The notes under the pieces are model-generated. The model was not told the origin of the DNA and ran no database searches. It saw only the letters and a program-made list of their open reading frames with translations. This document shows, in pieces, positions 5,338 through 5,394 of a DNA stretch of 5,394 nt. Location of the stretch: the NCBI GenBank assembly GCA_028711355.1, contig JAQTSL010000256.1, positions 1-5,394 on the forward strand, given 5' to 3'. Both the position numbers and the translations under genes were made by a program. Every line of letters starts with the position of its first letter. Position 1 is the first letter of the stretch. This DNA comes from Rhodoferax sp. GTDB taxonomy: Bacteria; Pseudomonadota; Gammaproteobacteria; Burkholderiales; Burkholderiaceae_C.

Positions 5338-5394
5338 ATGCAGTGGAATAGCGTCTCCGAATTTCTCGACATGGGGGGCTACGCCCTGTACGTG
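5338..5394 (+). CDS. ccmD: Haem exporter protein CcmD, 3' end missing
   Basis: Nineteen codons are visible before the window ends: MQWNSVSEFLDMGGYALYV. The EF-x-MGGYALYVW-type start is the hallmark of CcmD, a small single-span membrane protein (usually about 50-70 residues) that stabilises the CcmC-CcmE complex and works with CcmAB in releasing haem-loaded CcmE. It has its own AAAGG ribosome site and follows ccmC by 41 bases, the standard ccmABCD order. ccmE is the expected next gene outside the window. Confidence 0.87.
   Translation, partial: MQWNSVSEFLDMGGYALYV

Overview
The window reads as chromosomal DNA from a betaproteobacterium of the order Burkholderiales, most likely family Comamonadaceae and possibly close to Rhodoferax. 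The reasons are GC-rich coding, a TAAAAT-type -10 box, the overall gene set, and above all a recognisable rquA. Rhodoquinone-8 alongside ubiquinone-8 is a known trait of Rhodoferax species. The genus is an inference from gene content, not from any search. All genes lie on the + strand.

Layout. (1) 2-1144 is the 3' part of a pyrophosphate-type phosphofructokinase gene (pfp); its first few dozen codons lie outside the window. (2) 1145-1519 is a 375-base gap without a gene. It is packed with inverted repeats, including three related 18-base units in alternating orientation. (3) 1520-2131 is a beta-class glutathione S-transferase, followed after 14 bases by rquA (2146-2895), the enzyme that turns ubiquinone into rhodoquinone. 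(4) 2896-3273 is a second gap (378 bases). It holds several hairpins, then a perfect FNR/Anr box (TTGAT-GCAA-ATCAA) and a promoter-like -10 box placed so that the FNR site would sit at -61.5. (5) 3274 to the end is the start of a cytochrome c maturation operon: ccmA, ccmB and ccmC are joined by ATGA overlaps, and ccmD begins 41 bases after ccmC and is cut by the window edge.

How the genes fit together. CcmA and CcmB form the ABC transporter that releases haem-loaded CcmE, CcmC loads haem onto CcmE, and CcmD assists. RquA makes the low-potential quinone used for fumarate reduction. The reversible PPi-dependent phosphofructokinase saves ATP in glycolysis. Together with the FNR box this suggests a facultative anaerobe with flexible respiration. 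The most noteworthy items are the unusual SAM-binding loop of RquA and its pairing with a glutathione transferase, the well-placed FNR site before ccmA, and the two repeat-rich gaps.
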